Assembly: GCA_001179505.1 (NCBI GenBank)
Contig: CDMY01000464.1
Location: forward strand, 1-64,000
DNA from: Vitrella brassicaformis
Lineage: Eukaryota; Sar; Vitrellaceae
DNA: 64,000 bases
Direction: 5' to 3'
Position numbers and translations under genes: made by a program
The notes under the pieces: model-generated
What the model was told of the DNA's origin: nothing
Database searches by the model: none
Seen by the model: the letters and a program-made list of their open reading frames with translations, nothing else
In this document: in pieces, positions 46,374 to 57,960 of the stretch
Layout of the letters: the number at the start of each line of letters is the position of its first letter
Position numbering within the stretch: position 1 is the first letter of the stretch

Positions 46374-48400
46374 TCAACATGGCTGCCTCCCATCCACTGC
46401 AGGTGTCGCTTGACTTGCTTTCCGCCGATTCCTGGGGCTAAAGCAGCAAGAAGAAACGATGAGAAGAGACAGCGACATTGCCAGCGGAATGGCTGACCAC
46501 ATGCAGCAGGTAGGCTCTCCGCATGGCCTCATCGACACGCCCGGCCAGCAACGATGCGATGTATGCGAGCGGCGCCTCTCCGGCATCGGCTAGCGACGAG
46601 AAGGACGCTGCAACCAATAATGTAACGTAGGTATGTATAGTCTGTTCTTGGTGATTTTCTCATTCTCTCTTTCCTTGTCCGACAATGGCCCGCACGTCCT
46701 CATATCGCCGCATCACGAAGAATGGCCATGCAAGACGGCGTGCCTTGTACCGCCTCAGCTGTGGCAGCAGATCTCCTTGGTCTCTGCTCGCACCCGCCCA
46801 CATCAACTCACTGGACGACACCAAAATGAAGCGGCGACAGCAGGCATCAGCACCGCATTCATCCACTTGCTCTTGCGTACCTGCGCACTTCAGAAGTCAT
46901 GATGTCGACGGCCTGTTGATAGTCCTGCTCGCGGTCACTGCATAAAGACAACAAGGGTTTGTGATGAGTGATGATCGAGCGCCCTTTCACTCACGCGTTG
47001 TCGAAACGGAGGTAGCCTCTGATGAGCGGGGGGAGCGGCGTCTGCAGCAACCACATATGCGCAGCAGACACCAGGTCAAATGAATGTCTCTTGACTGACA
47101 ACGAGTGCGTCCAGCTGACCAGCATGTCCTCATCTCTGCACAATTTGCGGCTCTCAACATAATGCGCGACCACCGGCCCAACTGCCAAATGGCGGTGGGG
47201 ACTGTCCTTGCAAAGATCCTCACTCACCTGAGCAAAAAGGAGAAGGGAAATCACTGGCGAGACGACACACGTGACATCCTCTCACCTCCCGCAGCAGCCT
47301 GCACCCCTTTTTTGGGTCGTCCGGCACCGACAGCTTTATCGACAGAAACGTTCGTATCCCCAACTATGCCAATCCTGCCCCAAACAGAGAAGAAAACCCA
47401 CGGAAAGAAGAGAAGAGAATCCAATTTGTGTGTATTAGCTCGGTCTCCATTTGCTTCTCCGGTCGAGACGCTGGCACAGACAGACAGCCAGACAGACAGA
47501 CAGCAGACAGTCCGTGGATGTATCCTTGTCTGGTGCATTCGATCGCCGCCTTTTTGCTGGTCGAGGGCTTCGGCTCCGGCGCAGGTGTCTGCGCCATCCT
47601 TGGATGTCTGTCAGCACCTGCCCTGCCCCGGTCTTCCTGGCGGCCATCTCCTTAGCGGCATGAAACAGTCAGCTGCACCGAAGAACACAAGAAGTATCTT
47701 TGGCATCTCTGCAAGGCTGTCCTGTCCTTACACGACATCCTTTCAACGACGAAGATAAAGTCTTTCTTGAGGGTCGCAATGAGTAGAGGGATGAATCTGG
47801 CCTCAGTTGTCGCTTGCTCATGGCCAACACCTGACCAGCCGCACTCACAACTATAAGAACAACCTTCACCCTCTTCTTTTCTCACGCGCTTGGTGGTTGC
47901 TGGCGGGTGGTGCTTCTGCCTGCTTGGGAAGGGGCTGCTGGGGCGTCTGCGCCGGCACCTGCCGCTCAACAATAAGCCTGTTCACTCTGGCGTTGATGTC
48001 CGCAGTCCTTGCCGCAATAACCCGGAGAATCTCGCAGCTCGACAGCTCAGAGCTGCACCAAGAGATAAAGACACAGTGTAGGCCCCAATGGAGATCAATC
48101 CTTCTTCCCTTGCCTTGTTCGTACCATTCGTCGGTCATTGGTCCGCACGGTTCCCTCGGTGTGGCAGACGGGCCTGCCGACGATGGGCTTGGCGCCGAGT
48201 TTGGCGGCTGTCTTCTCCCGCTGAAGATGCCCACCACGAGCAGACAGATCCTTGTTCGTGTATCGCGCGCGTGTGTGTGTGTCGGTGTGTATTCATTCGT
48301 TCGCCCACCTGCTCTGCGAGGTGCAGGCATTCGGTGCAATACGCCCTCGCACGGCCAAAATAAGGGAAGTCCAAGCCGGGCCAGGGCGAGCACAAAATGA
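46374..48400 (-). CDS. Hypothetical multi-exon protein with possible zinc motif and coiled coil
   Basis: Minus-strand exon-like segments, 5' to 3', are: LDFPYFGRARAYCTECLHLAEQ followed by a donor (about 48375-48310); EKTAAKLGAKPIVGRPVCHTEGTVRTNDRR (about 48225-48130); a helical stretch with CEILRVIAARTADINARVNRLIVERQ (about 48050-47965); IGIVGDTNVSVDKAVGAGRPKKG (about 47380-47290); VSEDLCKDSPHRHLAVGPVV...AHMWLLQTPLPPLIRGYLRFDNA (47230-46996); DREQDYQQAVDIMTSEVRRYA (about 46940-46880); and LADAGEAPLAYIASLLAGRVDEAMRRAYLLHV (about 46600-46505). Splice signals fit most of them. The CxxC pair and helices hint at an adaptor or scaffold, but no family is recognised and no start codon was fixed. More than one gene may be involved. 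Confidence 0.4.
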
Positions 48401-48711
48401 CAGCACACGAATGAGAAACGTACAGACGGGAGGAGGGACGTGCATTGCGGCCGTCTGCCGTCCTGCCGTCCTCTTCCTTATCCCCTTCTCGCCTCCTCGC
48501 ACCATGGTCTGCCTTCGCGGTGGTGGTGCGGACAACGCGAACGGCAAGTCGATGTCGATGCTTGAATGAACGGGAGCACGGGAAAAGGCGAAGAACGAGG
48601 GGATGAAAAAGGGGAACACAGGCGAAGAAAAAAGAAAAAAGAGTTCCCGTCTCGTCCCTCAATTTTCTCGACGGGCGAGCTTTTGAGCTCCGAGAAGGAA
48701 AGCACAAAACC

Positions 48712-50318
48712 ATGTCGAAAGTGTGCACAGACATCAGCACCACCTACCCACCTTCGGCAAGAAACGCCATCGCCCCGAATCCCTTCATCGCATGGGCGCT
48801 GACCACATTTCGTGCTGTCGAAGAGCCGCAGAAGACCGCGGAGGGCGGCGGAAAGGCGCGCCTGATCTCGATACCAGGCGAGCAGACACACCTGCGCCTC
48901 TGATCATTGCCAGATCTGGCTGACTAATGTCTGCTGTGTGTTGCGTGTTGCAGTGTCTCATTTCACCGAGAAGGTGCGGTGGGCTCTCGACCTGAGTGGA
49001 GATGACTACGTTGAGGACGCCCACCCGCCCGGCATGCACGCGCACTACACACTCGAGGCCACCAAAGGTGAGTGAGCGCGAGGGTGGGTGAACGGACACA
49101 ACCGACACAGACACGCAGACAGAGATGCACACATAGCGGGCTGATGACTGGTCTCCGCTGCGTGTGTGCATCATGTAGGTGCATCGACGATGGTGCCCGT
49201 GCTGGTGCTGCCTGACGGCAAGGTGCTAACGGACTCGTCAGACATTCTCGACTTCATCGCTGAGAAGCATCCTGAGCTCAACCTCTACCCCGCTGAGCAC
49301 AAGGAGGAGATCAAGGCATTCGAGAGGGTCAGCCAATGAGCTTTTACATGCGCTTGCACGCAGGCAGACGTATCACTCACTGCATGTGATAGATCGTGAA
49401 CGAGAAGCTGGCGCCGGCAGTGCGGTCGATGGCCTACACGATATATGGCAAGGACGCATCAGCCAAGATCAAGATAGCCCGGGTGTTCATGTCGCACGGA
49501 TCCGTCGTCGAAAACATGATGGCGCCATTCGTCCTCCCTGTGGTGCGCAGCACATGCGCGCAATTCCGGGACTGATGATTGCTGGATGGCGTATCCCCGT
49601 GTGTGGATGTGTGTGCGTCCTGCAGATGGCAGGCATCATGACAAAGGCGTTCGGTCTGTCGTGGGACAGGCTGGATGAGTACCAGAAGGAGGTCATGGAT
49701 GTCTTCACACTTGTCGAAAACAAACTCAGGTCCGCCCGCAAACCACTCACACAATCACCGTGAGCGATGGATGGATGGATGGTTTCTCTGTGTGCGTGTG
49801 TGTGAAGCGACGGTCGGCAGTACCTCTTCGGATCGTCCTTCACTGCTGCCGACCTGGTCAGTCACTGAGTGACACAGCACGCGACCATCCATCCATCCAT
49901 CAATCAATCCATCCATCCATCCGTGTGTCCATTGCCTCACTCACCCGTTTCGTCCACAGACGTTCGCTGCCATCGCAAACGTGCTTGTCGGCGTTCCCCA
50001 GATGAGCGGCGTCTTCGGCCAGTCCGAGTCCTATGACGCTTCGCCGCCAGAACTCGAGAAGAGAGTACGCACACACTCACATAAACACACACACACACTC
50101 ACACACACACAGAGCACAAGATGCATTCTCCTTTCTCTCTCTGTGTGTGTGCACGTGTCCGTCTGTTTGTTCAGAGAGGTCAGCTTCGGTCGACCAAGGC
50201 CGGGCAGCACTGTCTGAAGGTCTACGAGACTTGCCGGTTCCCCGAGAAGCACGGGGGCGACGGCAAGGTGCGCATCAAGACCGGCAAGGTCAACAAGATA
50301 CTCGGCTACAGATTCTGA
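48712..50318 (+). CDS. Glutathione S-transferase-like protein
   Basis: ATG 48712 (MSKVCTDISTTYPPSA) to TGA 50316-50318. The N-terminal thioredoxin-like half reads ARLISIPVSHFTEKVRWALDLSG across a GC-AG intron (48878-48953), then YVEDAHPPGMHAHYTLEATKG. After another intron come STMVPVLVLPDGKVLTDSSDILDFIAEKHPELNLYP, with the conserved cis-Pro and SxDI signature. The helical C-terminal half includes FERIVNEKLAPAVRSMAYTIYG and the late exon YLFGSSFTAADLTFAAIANVLVG, whose FTAADLTFAA is the GST fold-stabilising motif. Ser in SxPVSH is the likely glutathione-activating residue. The C-terminus (TGKVNKILGYRF) is basic. Detoxification or redox function is inferred. About six introns. Confidence 0.85.
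48878..48953 (+). other. Non-canonical GC-AG intron
   Basis: The exon ends ATACCAG at 48877 and is followed by GCGAGC. The next exon starts at 48954 (TGTCTCAT) after TTGCAG. Joining them gives the uninterrupted GST motif SIPVSHFTEKVRWAL. No GT donor nearby keeps the frame and the motif. Confidence 0.8.
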
Positions 50319-51284
50319 TCCACCACACACTCAGACCGACCGACGAGGGTGCATACGGGCATACACACATATGACCAGGTTTGAACGTATGTGTGTGTCA
50401 GTTTTGTGAGTATTCGTACAGACACGTAGTGGTAGTTAGTGAAGGCTGGCTAGGAATTAAACGTGTGCTGCCCTATGGGCGTCATTTTGTTGCCCTCACT
50501 TTATGCATGGCATGCAACGCGATGGATGGATGTGACGGTTCGATGGCTGGCTGCCGAGAGAGGGACTGGCTGAGATGGCTTTTCGTTGGTCTCGTTTGCC
50601 TGCTCTCATGCAGTTGTTCGGCATGTGATCAGGCATCCTGCAGTCGACGGAATGCCCGATAGCGTGCTGGTCAACGGCGTCACGAGAGCTGGCAGACAGA
50701 CAGACAGACAGAGGAAACGGCGATCAAGGAGGCCGTAACGAGAGTCTTGGGTCAGTGAGCAGGCTTTTCTGCTCTGTGTCCGTCCATGCAAGTGCTGGTG
50801 TGGTGTGCTGTGCTGTGTTGTGTCATGTCACGTGGGCCTTCGTACGGACTCACAGCAGTCATTGCAGCTGTGAGTGAGAACAACGATAAATGACGAACGG
50901 AACGGCAATGCCTTTTTTTCGTGCCACTAGGTCATAAAGATTGCTGGTTTTCCACGACGACGACGTGTGTTTCCATGGATTGCGGTGGGGTGGTGCGCCT
51001 CTGTTCGGTCTCGTTGGGTTCCTCGCTTCGTTGGCCCCACAGACGGGGGACAGCGAAGGCAGGAGGATGACGACACCGAACAGAGACCATCGACACCCCT
51101 TGCCGACGGGTTGAGAGAAGGAATGTTCTGGTAATGGGAGAGACGACTCGACATATGAGAATGAACACATTGAGGAAATCAATCAATGCAGTCCGTCCGT
51201 CACAAGCCATGGGCCACAAGACACTCTCGGTTAGGTCCAATCCAACCCAATCCAAGCCAGCCCCGTGTCAGTCTGTCCCATTAT
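50319..51284. other. Convergent intergenic region
   Basis: Nearly 1 kb separates the 3' ends of the GST-like and TFIIIC-like genes. It holds a (CAGA)n run near 50690-50712 and otherwise nothing I can call. Minus-strand open frames at 50.86-51.25 kb lack any recognisable domain. Confidence 0.5.
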
Positions 51285-53642
51285 CTATCGCATGTCCAAT
51301 GTATTATCCATCTCTGGTCCATCCCCATCGCCCGCCCCTTCGCCGCCCTGCCCCTCTTGCTGCTGAGACGCTTCCTGCTCAGGCTGCCCTGCCTCCTGCT
51401 GCTGCTGGTGGTGCTGTTCGTCCTTCTTGCCCCTTCCCTTGGCCGACCTGCTCCTGCTCCCCGCTGAGGAGGTCCGCCTCTTGCTGCTGGCTGCTTTCCT
51501 CTGCAGGATGCGCTTGGTGGAGATGGTCTGCTGCCGCTCCATGGCCACGCCACGGGGCACCTCCGACAGCAGCCGGTCGCGCATCCGCTGAGACTTGAGC
51601 TTCAGGTGGTTGCGGATCTGGGTGAGCGTCTTCTTGTCGAACCAGCCTGATGGGTGGCACATAGATACATCCACACACACATCCACGCCACGCACATACA
51701 TGGACCATCCATGAGCAGAGGGGCGGGGCGGGGGGGCCTTGCCTGTGTCGATTTTTGGCTGTTGGAGGAGCTGTGCCTCCTTGAGGACCTTCTGGAGGGG
51801 GGCGTCGTCGATGTCGCCGAGTATGTACATCTGGTTCATCATCTTGGGCGGCACCTGGAACCGCATCAGCTGCTCGAACGTCGGCTCCTTCTCCTCAGCA
51901 CCCTCCTGCTGCCCCTCCTGGCCCTCCTGACCACCAGCCACCGCGGCTGCTGCAGCAGCAGCTGCTGATGGTTTGCCCTTGGTCTTCTCTTGTTGTGGGT
52001 TGTAGGCCGTGCTCCTGAAGTAGGGGTCGCGGAAATCGATCACCTGGACACAGGGAGGTGCATTCAGATGTCCGTGTGGTGTGGTGAATTTATGGGTGCA
52101 GTGACTGCACCTGGAAGAATCGCCCCTCTGGGTCTTGTCTTGGGTCATAGCCCCACCGACACAGCGCAAGCCGCCACGGACCATCTGCACACACACCCAC
52201 AGCACACACCACATCACACCAAGCAAAATTGCACGCGCCCGCACGTGCATGCATTTCGCCCATCCATCGGTTTGTCGCGTTGTCAGGCGCACCTTGCCAC
52301 GAGTAAGAGTGGTACGCGATGACGCGTCGCAGGGACCAGTCGCTGACACCTGTGAGGGGCTCCTTCTCCCTCAGCCGCGCCCTCGCGAAGTAATCCACCT
52401 GGGGACGCAGCCAGATGGGCTTCTCCTCAAACAGCCGCGCCACAATCTCACTCACCGCCGCACCTGAACGAACACCACAACCGATTATTGATGCTCGCCA
52501 GCTTCGTGTACTGTGTTGCGCTGTCATTCACCTGGTTTGAAGTCGATGTCAGATGGCCGTGCAGGTATGCCTTGGTCACTGAACTTGGCCAGGAACACCA
52601 GCTGCACCTGAGCCTTCTTGTCCTTGGCCGCCGACGGTGCCGGCACCACCGCCGTGCTCGTGTCTGCAACCTCCCTGCCCTCTCCTCCGGCCGGCGTCGC
52701 AGCAGCAGCTGTTGCTGCTGCTGCTGGTGGTGACGCCTCTCCCTCCTCCTGCTCGATGGCCGGCGTGGCCTCAGCCCACTTGCGGGCGAAAGTCCGCCTG
52801 GCGCCCCTCCCCGACGGCTTTTTCTTGGCCTCCGGATTCATCTCCTCTGGCTCCTCCTTGACCATTTCCATCGCCCCCTCACCTTCGTCACCAGCAGCAG
52901 CAGCAGCCGCAGCCGCGGCAGGAGCAGCCTCGCCCTCGGCCTTCGCAGCAGCCGCTTTGGCCTTTGCCTTTGCCTTTGCGGCAGCGGGTGGTGGCTCCTC
53001 GGGCAGCTGGAAGTCGAAAGAGTCATAGAGCTTGGAGAAGTAGGGAGGTCGGAAGAAGGCCATCTCGTCTTCAGGGATCCGGATGTCGTCCAGATCGAGG
53101 ACCGGCCTGCTCCGGGCGGTCTCAGGGGGCGTGAAGTAGAAGTCAGCCAAAGCACGGAAGCGATACGCGCGGGTCACGTAGCCCACTGGCTGGAAATTGA
53201 CGATCTCCTGCCGGCCATCAGCGTACTTGCGCCTCCTCACGCGCACCAGAAGGTCACTCGTGTCGCAGTGCCGAGATGGAACGGGCGTCGCGAAGCGGTC
53301 ATTCTCGCCCAGCCGGATGCTGAGAGGTCTGTCTGGGTCGTCGTCCCTCACGGCGGCAGAGATTTCGTCCTCGCCTCCCATGGCCTTGATGACTGCCTGC
53401 GGGTCCTGGACAGTGCCGGGCACCTCGATGCGGATAAATTCCGGCAGGGGAGGGCCGGGAGGGGGCCGAGTAGGGGCGACAGGGGAGGGAGATGCAGCCG
53501 CTGCAGCTGCTGCAGCCGCCGCTGGTGCTGCTGGTCCTGGCTCGGGTGCTTGCGGCATGTGAGTGTCGCCATTGATGGCTTGTCCGGTGTGGTGTGCCGA
53601 AGGGGCTGCAGGTGCCACATCTTCCATGAGTGAATCATCCAT
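51285..53642 (-). CDS. TFIIIC subunit 5 (GTF3C5 / Tfc1 / Sfc1) homologue
   Basis: The ATG is at 53642-53640 (MDDSLMEDVAP) and the stop TAG at 51287-51285. The long first exon has an Ala/Pro-rich start, then FIRIEVPGTVQDPQAVIKAMGG, SIRLGENDRFATPV, SDLLVRVRRRKYADG, VTRAYRFRALADFYF and AFFRPPYFSKLYD, matching the N-terminal dimerisation domain of the subunit. After an acidic/Ala-rich linker come DIDFKPG, IVARLFEEKPIWLRPQVDYF and IAYHSYSWQDGPWRLALCRWGYDPRQDPEGRFFQVIDFRDPYF. This is the DNA-binding-like domain, where family members read GPWR...RFGYDPR. The tail is basic and Gln/Glu-rich. TFIIIC recruits RNA polymerase III to tRNA genes by binding internal A/B boxes; this subunit contacts the A-box side. 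About four introns. Confidence 0.87.
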
Positions 53643-54141
53643 GCCTCTTCAAAGGCTGCGTTCCTTCTTGCGACGCGTTCCTTCTTGATGGGCGGTTTCC
53701 TTCTTGAAGCTGCGAGCCCAGCTGGAGGATGCGATGCCAGATGCAGGGTGGTAGGAAGAGTTGCATTGCTGGCACTGCGCACAAACCAAAGCGCCCCGCC
53801 AGCAATTGGAAACGAACAAATCGATTTCATCCCCAGCCTGGGTCGAGATGCGCCTCACCCCAATAGATTGGTCCGACATTCATCCCAATGCATTGCATGA
53901 AGGAAGGGTCTGTCCACATAACATACACACAGGCGGTTAGCCAGCCAGCCAGCCAGCCGTAGATAGAAAGCACATCGATTTGCAGCCAACCCTCCCTCCC
54001 TCACACGCCAGCCATACATACCACACATACACCGGTCCACCCATTCGATTCGTGAAAAAACCGTATCATCCATCCATCCATGCGGTCCCCTCAGCCACCA
54101 TAAGTCCAACAATCCATAGCACCCATCTAATGTACACGCAC
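53643..54141. other. Intergenic region
   Basis: This 499-bp stretch lies upstream of the TFIIIC-like ATG and downstream of CenH3. It contains AGCCAGCCAGCC (53939-53956) and CATC repeats. An open minus frame at 53649-53879 shows no family features and is more likely 5' leader of the TFIIIC-like gene. Confidence 0.5.
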
Positions 54142-55105
54142 TCAGCAACAGCCAGCCAACCGCGCCAACACCAACGCAACGCACCCACACACGAATGCAG
54201 TGAGGGGAGGGAGGGAGGGAGGGAGGGAAGGGAAAGAGTACGTCGGGTTTCGATCCTCGTTACGAGCAGGCAGACAGGCTGGAAGGTTCACCGCTAAAAC
54301 TTGCCGTCGCCGCGCAGGCGCCGCGCTGATGGAAGGAAAGATGCAGACAGGACCAGACAGGACCAGACAGACACACCGACAGACAAGAGCAGGAGATGTC
54401 ACGTCATGGCTTGCATACGCTGCTTCAGTGGCTCGCCCACCTAGTCGTATGTCGTTGAGCATGAGAGTGACCCGCTTCGCATGAAAAGAACACAGCTGCC
54501 TGCAAACACACACACAGCACAGCACAGCACACCACAGACACAGACACAGACAGGCCACACACGGCTGCTCGTGTTGTAAGTGTGTTGTGCGCGTTTCTTC
54601 CTATGTAAGTAATGCGGGCGTACGCATCGGCAAATATGCCGGTGAGGTGTGCCTCGGCGGCCGTCTGGACGCACTGGAGGGCCTCCACTGACCAGCGGAA
54701 GTGCTCGCCGAACAGCTTGTAGGTGGTCTCCTTGACCAGACGGGCGAACGGCAGCTTGGGAATCAGCAAATCCGTCGACTTCTGGTATTTGCGAATCTCA
54801 CGCAGCGCACGGAAACCTGAGGGACGGTGACATGACAAGAACCGCAGCGCACACGACGCACAGCAGTCGTCAATCCCATTCCTCCCAATCCCCCTCCCAC
54901 CTCTCTGACACGAATACAGTCGTGCATGCGCACTGACGTCCGTACCTGGTCGGTGTCTGATCTTCTTGCGTCCCTCCGGGCTGTCCCGCCGTCTCGCCGA
55001 CGTGCCCCTCTGCTGCTGCTCGCCCTCATCCCGCCCCCCGCCACGCCTGCTACCTCCCGTCGACGCTCGCGCACTTCCAGAACGACTCTTGCGGGTCCGC
55101 GCCAT
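54142..55105 (-). CDS. Centromeric histone H3 variant (CenH3/CENP-A)
   Basis: The ATG is at 55105-55103; the tail begins MARTRKSRSGSARASTGGS. Exon 1 is 55105-54946, exon 2 54816-54624 and exon 3 starts at 54499; frames join exactly. The histone fold reads FRALREIRKYQKSTDLLIPKLPFARLVKE, then TYKLFGEHFRWSVEALQCV, AAEAHLTGIFADA and QLCSFHAKRVTLMLNDIRLGG. Three points set it apart from canonical H3. Loop 1 is one residue longer. RW replaces the RFQ region, as in plant CenH3 (Arabidopsis HTR12). The N-tail lacks the canonical K4/K9/K27 contexts. The frame runs past the usual H3 end to a stop at 54144-54142, giving about 70 extra low-complexity residues; a GTGACA donor after EAAYASHD may end the exon earlier. 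Function: marks centromeres and nucleates kinetochores. Confidence 0.88.
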
Positions 55106-55537
55106 CACATATCAATCATACACGCCCGGCAAAGACGCCACCAATAACACCTCGGTATATCAACCGGTCTCAGGTAATGTCTGCAACTGGGAAGCGGCCT
55201 CCGCAGCGATGCAAACTGACGCAGGGGCCGTGGATGAGCAACCGAGGGCTGCAGCAAGGCCGAATGGTGCTCTTGATGAGCCGGGAAGGCCGGCTTCAAC
55301 TTGGGCGGATCGTCTGAGCACCGCCGGAACCTGCGAGACCTTAGAAGCCTTCACCGACCAATGAGCTGAGGGTATCAGCGACGGCGGCACAGAAATCCAA
55401 CTACCTGGCACCCCCTCCCGAAGCATTTGAGCTCGCAAAAAAAGGAGGCGAGGAGCCCCCCTTCCGAAGGGCATCGGCGAGCTCGGCGCGTCCCTTGTGG
55501 TCGGCATCTAGCCGACTCGACACCCTGCACAGCCAGG
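55106..55537. promoter_or_regulatory. Divergent promoter, CenH3 / COX5B
   Basis: A 432-bp segment lies between opposite start codons. An open frame runs through part of it without family features. No specific element was recognised. Confidence 0.4.
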
Positions 55538-56813
55538 ATGGCCCTCCGCCCGCTGCTCTCATCGGGCCTTCGGCGCCCTCTGTCGCAAGGATCCGCCTCG
55601 TCGATGGTCAGCTTGATGCCGTCCAGCACTGGCTTGTCCCTCCCCGTCCCCCCGCAGCACCGCCGCTCGTACCACAACTGGAGTCGTACGTGGGGTCACG
55701 ACTGGGAGCTGCCCAAGGACACCATGCCCAAGGACATCAAGAAGCTCATGCGCAAGGACCCCACACAGATGAACTTTTTCGAGAACTACTGGTACTGGCA
55801 GCTGCGGGGCCAGGCCTCCCTGGTCAACCCCGAACGGCTCCCGACCCTCAGCTACCGGCAGCTGGCGCGCGACATGGGTTTCGCCAAGATCCACGAGCCC
55901 GCCGAGCACATGGTGGGCCTCATCGAGCTGTACGAGTACCTCTGCCAGTCGCCATTCATCGGACCCTTCGGCACCGTCGAAAACCCCTGCCTCGTCCCGT
56001 CCGTCCACAACATGCGGTGAGGCAGTGAGTGAGGCAATCATGCACACCCGGCCGGGACACACTGCTTACGGGTGGGTGGGTGGGTGCGTGTGTGTGTGTG
56101 TGTCAGTGGTGTGGGTTGCACTGGCGGCACGGGCGACAACGAGCACCACGCTCTGTGGTTCTTCTGCCGTGAGGGGTTCCTCTACCGCTGCGGCGAGTGC
56201 GACCAGATCTTCATGCTCGTCAGGGTCCAGTACGACCTGCCGGACGGGTCAGAGCCATTCCCCGTCGATGAAGACGTAAGAGCACACACACACACACACA
56301 GTCGGCCACATGCACGGACAGGAATGGACAGCGTCCACCGGTGTTGTGGGTTTTGTGTTGTGTGTCATGCAGATTGACGACATTTTTGACTACAGTCTGA
56401 TCGAGAAGGGCCAGAAGATGTGGAACGCCGGCGACTACGTCCACTGGGGCGAAGGCGATGTCGCCTACAGGGACGTTTACCTATACGGTACGTCGGTACA
56501 CACCTGACACTCACACTCACACTCACACTCACACACCCATCATCCCTCTCACTCACACCGATTCACACACCAATGGGGGTGGCTGCCTCTGTCTTTTCCT
56601 TCTTGTCGTGGACGTCTTGTAGGTGGGGGTCCTCCTGACGAGACCGAGTTGCTCGAGGAGAACATCACGCCCGAGCATCTGGCGGAGCTCAAGAAGGAGC
56701 AGCTCCGCGGCTACTGGAGCGAGCACCTCAAGGCGGGCGAGACATCCATCCCCGCACCGGACCCCAAGTACGACAAGCAGCAAATCGAGAGCAGCGAGGG
56801 AGGCAGCAAGTGA
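55538..56813 (+). CDS. COX5B: Cytochrome c oxidase subunit 5b (zinc-binding), mitochondrial
   Basis: ATG 55538 ([19 protein letters not shown]), a Ser/Arg-rich presequence, to TGA 56811-56813. Exon 1 ends at 56016 and exon 2 starts at 56107; the join gives [21 protein letters not shown] followed by [13 protein letters not shown]. The CxGGxGxxxHxxxWF and CxxC residues form the COX5B zinc site. The N-terminal extension (about 55640-56000: [37 protein letters not shown]) and the C-terminal extension ([19 protein letters not shown]-like, then YWSEHLKAG) are much longer than in animal COX5B and resemble the enlarged subunits of apicomplexan complex IV. The protein should sit on the matrix side of complex IV. 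Three introns. Confidence 0.88.
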
Positions 56814-57960
56814 TAATGGGGGCGGGAGCAGTCGTGTTGTCATGCGAGGCTGTGAGCTGTGTTGCGGTGTGTGCCGGAGGGAGGGAGGGAGGCGAGAGCT
56901 GCGTGTTTCGTGTGCTGGTAGTGGTCTGTCTGTCTGTTGTGGGCCAGGAGTGTAGCCTCTTAGCTACGCTACGGTGTCATCTGTGGGAATGGATGGTATC
57001 ACCAATCACACGCGAAAGCTCATGGCACGACAGACAGACAGACAGACAGACAGACAGGGAGGGAGGGAGGGAGGGGGGAAGAGGCAGCGCTCATTGACTC
57101 CAAAGCGACGAATTGTCCTGTCGTAGAGAGTGCACGTACGTATGTGTGAAGTGACCGATTCGGTTCGTTCAGTCTCTCTCGTATGGGGGCTGGGCTCTCC
57201 GTCGGAGCCGTTCTCGAGTGGCACCTGCTCACGGCTCAGTCAGCTGCAGGTGCCACTCGACGGTGCGGATGGATGGCCGCCCCCATGTGCAGAATGCAGA
57301 CGTCATCGAACGAACGAACCCAGGCTGTGTGTGTGGTTGGCGCACTGTTTCAACGGGTGTTCGTCCTGTCTGTCTGCCTGGCTGGCTGTTGTGTCGTTTG
57401 TCTACGTGTGGCGGCCGCTGTATACATAATGCGTACCGGTGCTGACATCGAAGCGTGCAGTGATGTGACTGCACCCACACAGACAGACCACCCGAACACG
57501 ACAAGTGGCGCTGTTTTTTCGCGTGTGATGGGCCGGCCGGGGTGAATGGACACAGCACACACTCTTCTGTGCGGACCCAGCAACTTACGTTAACTGATCG
57601 GTGGTAAATGAAGATTGTCAACACTGCACAATACTTACACAGATGAGTCAGCGACAGCATCCTTGGCCGTACTGGTTCCTTCTGCGGCCCTCTGTCTCTG
57701 TACGACGACGCACAGCAATCTGCCAATCAGTGCGGATCGTGCTCTGGTCGACACACATCCGATGCGCCGTGGTACGCGAGACGAAGGGCCAGAGAGATCA
57801 CACGACAGCTGACTGGAACCAGGGGGAAAGCACCCACGAGCCAGCAACACAAGCTCGCTGACACCAACAGAAGCCACGAAAAAGACTCGCACCAGCAGGG
57901 TCTCCATCCCTCTCTCTCTGTGCACACCACACACAACACACCTCTAAGCCCGACCATTGA
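56814..57960. other. Convergent intergenic region with a hairpin
   Basis: This 1.15-kb stretch between the 3' ends of COX5B and the kappa GST holds (GACA)n and (GGGA)n runs at 57027-57075 and the 14-bp inverted repeat at 57214-57260. No protein gene is supported. Confidence 0.55.
57214..57260. repeat. 14-bp perfect inverted repeat
   Basis: TCGAGTGGCACCTG at 57214-57227 is the reverse complement of CAGGTGCCACTCGA at 57247-57260. A 19-base spacer separates the arms. The GC-rich stem sits between two convergent genes. Confidence 0.95.

Noticed and set aside
40301-48400. Retrotransposon as cause of the rearranged block
   Set aside because: I found no reverse transcriptase, integrase, LTR pair or poly(A) tail; the repeats are gene-derived.
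53649-53879. Open minus-strand frame with several Cys upstream of the TFIIIC-like start
   Set aside because: It has no family features, is short, and lies in the probable 5' leader.
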